Source: Pseudomonadota bacterium
GTDB taxonomy: Bacteria > Pseudomonadota > Alphaproteobacteria > UBA8366 > GCA-2717185
Direction of reading: 5' to 3'
NCBI GenBank assembly: GCA_027619655.1
Contig: JAQCHR010000155.1
Location: forward strand, 1 to 8,004
DNA length: 8,004 nucleotides
Each line of letters begins with the position of its first letter. The stretch's first letter is position 1. The position numbers and the translations under genes are program-made. This document shows positions 6,046 through 8,004 of the stretch, piece by piece. The notes under the pieces were generated by a model that ran no database searches, had not been told where the DNA came from, and worked only from the letters and a program-made list of their open reading frames with translations.

Positions 6046-8004
6046 CTACTTTTCGGTGGCCACGTAGACGCCGTCCCAGCCGATCGGCGGCGGGACTTCG
6101 CGGTATTCGTCGATCCGCTCCTTGTACATGTCGTACAGGACATCCATGCCAAGATCCATGTCACGGGCCATCTTGCGGCATTCCGCCATTTTTCCTTCGG
6201 AAATGTCCCAGTGCTGGTGCCGGTATTCGGAGATGAATTCCTTGTGCAGTGCCTTGATTGCGACGAATTCCGGCGAACTGGCAAAATCGGCGCCGCCAAG
6301 CAGGCAATGGATATTGACGCCGATGGACTGTCCCTTGACCTGGATGAGGTCCAGTTCCAGTACGGCAAATCCGGCCTCTTCGGCCGAGACACCCGTTTTC
6401 GGGCCGAGTACGACCTTGACCCCGTAATTCTTCGACTGGCTTTCCAACCGGGCGGCGAGGTTGACCGGGTCACCCAGGACGGAATAGTCGAAACGCTGGT
6501 CGGACCCCATATTGCCGACGACGCATTCGCCGGTATTGATGCCGGCGCCGACATTCAGCGGCAGGTGCTTCACGCCCGCGGCTTCGTCTTCCAGGCGCCG
6601 TTCCTCGTTCAGGACATCAAGGGCGGCGAACATCGCCAGGACGGAATGGCAGGCATTGACCGCATGGTCATTGTCATCCAGCGGCGCGTTCCAGAACGCC
6701 ATGATGCAGTCGCCCATATACTTGTCGATGGTGCCCCTGCGCGCCAGGATCGCATTGGTCAGTGGCGTCAGCAGGCGGTTGATCAGCACCGTCAGGCCCT
6801 GCGGATTGCTCTTGAAGGTTTCGGAGATGGCGGTGAAGCCCCGGACGTCGCAGAACAGGAAGGTCATTTCCTTGGTTTCGCCGCCGAGTTTCAGCCGTTC
6901 GGGGTTGTCGGCAAGCTGCTCGACCAGGGCGGGGGAGAGGTATTGCGCGAAGGCGCCGCGCACCTGCTTCTTCTCCGCGGCTTCGCGGGTGTAGTTGGCG
7001 AAGGTCAGCACGGAATACAGCGCCATGGTGACGACGCCGGGATAGGTCACGTCGATCAGCGTGAGGTGTTCCGAATACAGGTACCAGCTGCCGCCGACGA
7101 GGGCGGCGCCGGCGACGGCGACCCCGGCGAGGGTCAGCATCGGGCCCAGCCGCGGGATGAAGATGATCATGAAGATACCCGCGAACAGGATCATCGAGAT
7201 TTCGACGGCGTCCGCAAAATAGGGGTATTTCAGATAGAAATCGAAATCGACGACCTGCAGTTTCTCGTTATTGATCTTCGCGGCAAGCGCCTGGTATTCG
7301 GGCGATCCGGCCTCCAGTCCGCGTTCCTTCGCTTCGGCCAGTCCCGCCTGCACGATTTCGTCCTGTTTCTGGACGCGGGCATTGGTCGCGCCGATGATAT
7401 TTTCCAGGATATTCGCATGGACCTCCACCCCGGGCAGCCGGGGCGCGATCGGCGTCGCCCGGATATCGAGCAGCCCGACGGAGGAGGTACCGAGAATGAA
7501 CAGCCTGCCCGCCAGCCGCTCCTTGGGCACTTTCCCGTTTATGACATCGGAGGCGGAGATATACAGCCGGCCTTCGTTGTTCTTGGTGTTGTAAGGGGCG
7601 GGTTTTGAAAAATGGACCCAGATCCGGCCGTTCCGATCCGTCGGAATACTGTATCCCGGCTGGCCGATGCGCTGGATGATGATATCGGAAATACCCGCCG
7701 GATCGCGCCGGACGAAGACGCCGGTGCCCCCCAGCGCGACACGCAGCAGTTCGATGGACAGCGCCGGCCGGATTTCCTCGCCGACGCGTGAAATGATGGG
7801 AACGCGCCGCACCACCCCGTCGGGTTCTTCGCCGACCGAAAATATACCGTGTCCGGTGGCGGCCTTTTCCAGTTCGGGCACATTGCCCATAAAGGCCGTG
7901 TAATTTGGTGAAATAAAAGCATACGGAAACCCGTCTCCGACGCCGACGACGCCCTTGATTACGGTTTTGAAGGTCGGCGGCAGTTTGCCGTCGGGAAGTG
8001 CGTT
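6046..8004 (-). CDS. CHASE2-domain class III adenylate cyclase, N-terminus beyond window edge
   Basis: This membrane enzyme makes cAMP from ATP, probably in response to a periplasmic signal. The reading frame is open to the right edge, giving 652 visible residues; the ATG at 7890 lies inside the sensor domain and is not the start. Residues 1 to about 205 are a CHASE2 domain (EEPDGVVRRVPI, then LPGVEVHANILENIIG). A charged helical stretch (about 207-255) precedes three membrane segments (about 267-283, 287-309, 316-337). The cyclase domain has both metal aspartates, Asp386 in FCDVRGFTAISE and Asp432 in DKYMGDCIMAFW, the substrate Lys428, and Asn515 and Arg519 in DYSVLGDPVNLAARLE. Ser508 stands where class IIIa enzymes have Asp, as in the IIIb subgroup. 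A conserved-looking tail of about 90 residues ends in PPPIGWDGVYVATEK. The stop codon directly abuts the TPR gene stop. Numbering is from the window edge. Confidence 0.95.
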   Translation of the reverse strand, partial: NALPDGKLPPTFKTVIKGVVGVGDGFPYAFISPNYTAFMGNVPELEKAATGHGIFSVGEEPDGVVRRVPIISRVGEEIRPALSIELLRVALGGTGVFVRRDPAGISDIIIQRIGQPGYSIPTDRNGRIWVHFSKPAPYNTKNNEGRLYISASDVINGKVPKERLAGRLFILGTSSVGLLDIRATPIAPRLPGVEVHANILENIIGATNARVQKQDEIVQAGLAEAKERGLEAGSPEYQALAAKINNEKLQVVDFDFYLKYPYFADAVEISMILFAGIFMIIFIPRLGPMLTLAGVAVAGAALVGGSWYLYSEHLTLIDVTYPGVVTMALYSVLTFANYTREAAEKKQVRGAFAQYLSPALVEQLADNPERLKLGGETKEMTFLFCDVRGFTAISETFKSNPQGLTVLINRLLTPLTNAILARRGTIDKYMGDCIMAFWNAPLDDNDHAVNACHSVLAMFAALDVLNEERRLEDEAAGVKHLPLNVGAGINTGECVVGNMGSDQRFDYSVLGDPVNLAARLESQSKNYGVKVVLGPKTGVSAEEAGFAVLELDLIQVKGQSIGVNIHCLLGGADFASSPEFVAIKALHKEFISEYRHQHWDISEGKMAECRKMARDMDLGMDVLYDMYKERIDEYREVPPPIGWDGVYVATEK

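Noticed and set aside
6211..7608. 465-codon plus-strand open frame
   Set aside because: It is antisense to the cyclase domain and membrane region. The translation is Asp/Gly/Arg/Gln-rich with no membrane segments or known motif.
7888..7890. ATG at 7890 as start of the adenylate cyclase
   Set aside because: The frame stays open for 38 more codons to the window edge, and that extension reads as continuous CHASE2 sequence, so the true start is outside.

Overview
The window is GC-rich, gene-dense and bacterial, with long spurious open frames opposite nearly every real gene. The gene families point to an alphaproteobacterium, possibly of the Rhodospirillales type: CHASE2-class III adenylate cyclases, TPR proteins fused to a heptosyltransferase-like domain, and CaiB/crotonase/HMG-CoA-lyase-like/acyl-CoA dehydrogenase cassettes are all common there. 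This placement is inferred from family content and composition, not from a phylogenetic marker.

Region 1 (1-3851, minus strand) is a four-gene acyl-CoA catabolic cassette. In transcription order it encodes a family III CoA-transferase (3851-2715), an enoyl-CoA hydratase (about 2709-1915), an HMG-CoA lyase-family aldolase (about 1878-934) and an acyl-CoA dehydrogenase (837 to beyond the left edge). Tight spacing, including a 4-base stop/start overlap, suggests one transcript. The enzymes can be ordered as a pathway: CoA activation of an organic acid, alpha-beta dehydrogenation, hydration, then retro-aldol cleavage. No biotin-dependent carboxylase, transporter or regulator is visible in the window, so the substrate is unknown.

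Region 2 (3852-3972) is a 121-base, comparatively AT-rich divergent intergenic region that should hold the promoters for the cassette and for the next gene.

Region 3 (3973-6045, plus strand) is one large gene for a protein with eleven TPR units, ten of them in perfect 34-residue register, followed by a GT-B/heptosyltransferase-like domain.

Region 4 (6046-8004, minus strand) is the 3' part of a membrane class III adenylate cyclase with a CHASE2 sensor domain, three transmembrane segments and a complete cyclase domain. It is convergent with the TPR gene and there is no base between the two stop codons. Its 5' end lies beyond the right edge.

I see no RNA genes, insertion sequences, CRISPR arrays or prophage genes. 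All five genes look like ordinary chromosomal genes. The points of most interest are the undefined substrate of the cassette, the altered substrate loops of its lyase, and a charged insert in the cyclase sensor.
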